From the NCBI GenBank assembly GCA_030746295.1, contig JASLMY010000288.1:1-5547 (forward strand): 5,547 bases of DNA, written 5' to 3'. This DNA comes from Alphaproteobacteria bacterium (GTDB taxonomy: Bacteria > Pseudomonadota > Alphaproteobacteria > GCA-2731375). Below, in pieces: positions 5,110 through 5,547 of this stretch. Made by a program: the position numbers and the translations under genes. Each line of letters starts with the position of its first letter. The stretch's first letter is position 1. The notes beneath the pieces were generated by a model. The model was not told the origin of the DNA and searched no databases. It was given only the letters and a program-made list of their open reading frames with translations.

Positions 5110-5547
5110 ATGCGGGACCACGCGGTAACGATCTCGGAATCGGAGGCGGGGCCCGAACTCGGCTTCGCAGCCGTCTTCAACGCCACGGTCGCCTTCATCG
5201 ACCGCCATCTCGACGAGAGCCGGAGCGACAAGCCGGCAATCCGTTCGGACGCCGGTGAGGTCACCTACGGCCAGCTCGCCCGGCGGGTCAACCGCGCCGC
5301 CAACGCGCTTTGCGGGCTCGGCATCGCGCCCGGCGAGCGGTTGCTGATGGCGGTCAAGGATAGGCCGGAGTTCTTCTATCTCTTCTGGGGCGCGGTCAAG
5401 GCGGGCGTCGTGCCGGTGGCGGTCAACACCTTGCTCAGGGCCGAGGACTATCAGTACCTGATCGCCGATTCCGGTGCTGCCGCCGTGGTCTACTCCCCCG
5501 ATCTGGCGGAAGCGATCGAGGGTGCGGTGGCTGCCATGGAAGCGCCA
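5110..5547 (+). CDS. Benzoate-CoA ligase family protein, N-terminal part (cut by window end)
   Basis: The frame opens at ATG 5110 and stays open to the last base, giving 146 residues of an enzyme that is normally about 500-530 aa. Members activate an aromatic (or related) carboxylic acid with ATP, via an acyl-AMP, to its CoA thioester. The visible N-terminal subdomain follows the benzoate/4-hydroxybenzoate-CoA ligase pattern: FNATVAFIDRHLDE (23-36), GEVTYGQLARRVNRAANAL (49-67), GLGIAPGERLLMAVKDRPEFF (69-89), and YLFWGAVKAGVVPVAVNTLL (90-109) followed by AEDYQYLIADSGA (111-123). The ATP-binding P-loop and the catalytic lysine lie beyond the window, so activity and substrate cannot be judged. 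The start is preceded by a G run (5095-5101) as a ribosome site; an in-frame GTG at 5101 is an alternative. The gap to the SnoaL-like gene is 37 nt, consistent with one operon with the thioesterase. Confidence 0.88.
   Translation, partial: MRDHAVTISESEAGPELGFAAVFNATVAFIDRHLDESRSDKPAIRSDAGEVTYGQLARRVNRAANALCGLGIAPGERLLMAVKDRPEFFYLFWGAVKAGVVPVAVNTLLRAEDYQYLIADSGAAAVVYSPDLAEAIEGAVAAMEAP

Noticed and set aside
1..5547. CRISPR array, insertion sequence ends, tRNA/rRNA genes or prophage parts
   Set aside because: I saw no regularly spaced repeats, transposase motifs, terminal inverted repeats or RNA gene signatures on either strand.

Overview
The window is GC-rich (roughly two thirds G+C by eye, with strong G/C preference at third codon positions) and densely packed. 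All recognisable genes lie on the + strand, with Shine-Dalgarno sites and short gaps. Codon use and gene content suggest a proteobacterium, probably an alphaproteobacterium of the Rhodospirillales/Rhizobiales kind. That is inference from composition and family resemblance; there is no rRNA or other marker gene here.

Left block (2-2358): the C-terminal 325 residues of a protein resembling the UGSC (seleno)protein family, then a complete 460-aa FAD-dependent oxidoreductase. The two overlap by 4 nt (ATGA), so they are very probably translationally coupled. The UGSC motif itself would lie upstream of the window.

Middle block (2497-3885): after a 138-nt spacer with a two-tier hairpin and the only clearly AT-rich promoter-like patch, there are two purine/ureide catabolism genes 9 nt apart. 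They are uraD (OHCU decarboxylase, making (S)-allantoin) and allE ((S)-ureidoglycine aminohydrolase, a manganese bicupin). The uricase, HIU hydrolase, allantoinase and allantoate amidohydrolase steps are not in the window.

Right block (4089-5547): after a 203-nt spacer come a hotdog-fold acyl-CoA thioesterase, a SnoaL/NTF2-like small protein, and the first 146 residues of a benzoate-CoA ligase family enzyme cut by the window end. This looks like a CoA-thioester (possibly aromatic acid) catabolic module.

Together this is an accessory catabolic region: an uncharacterised flavin/UGSC redox pair, part of the ureide pathway, and a CoA ligase/thioesterase module. I see no mobile element, CRISPR array, tRNA or rRNA. 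No stretch above 300 nt lacks a gene. The least explained features are the coupled UGSC-like/FAD pair, a coding-like but interrupted minus-strand frame in the 3886-4088 spacer, and a near-identical 15-nt repeat that follows or overlaps a hairpin downstream of two genes.
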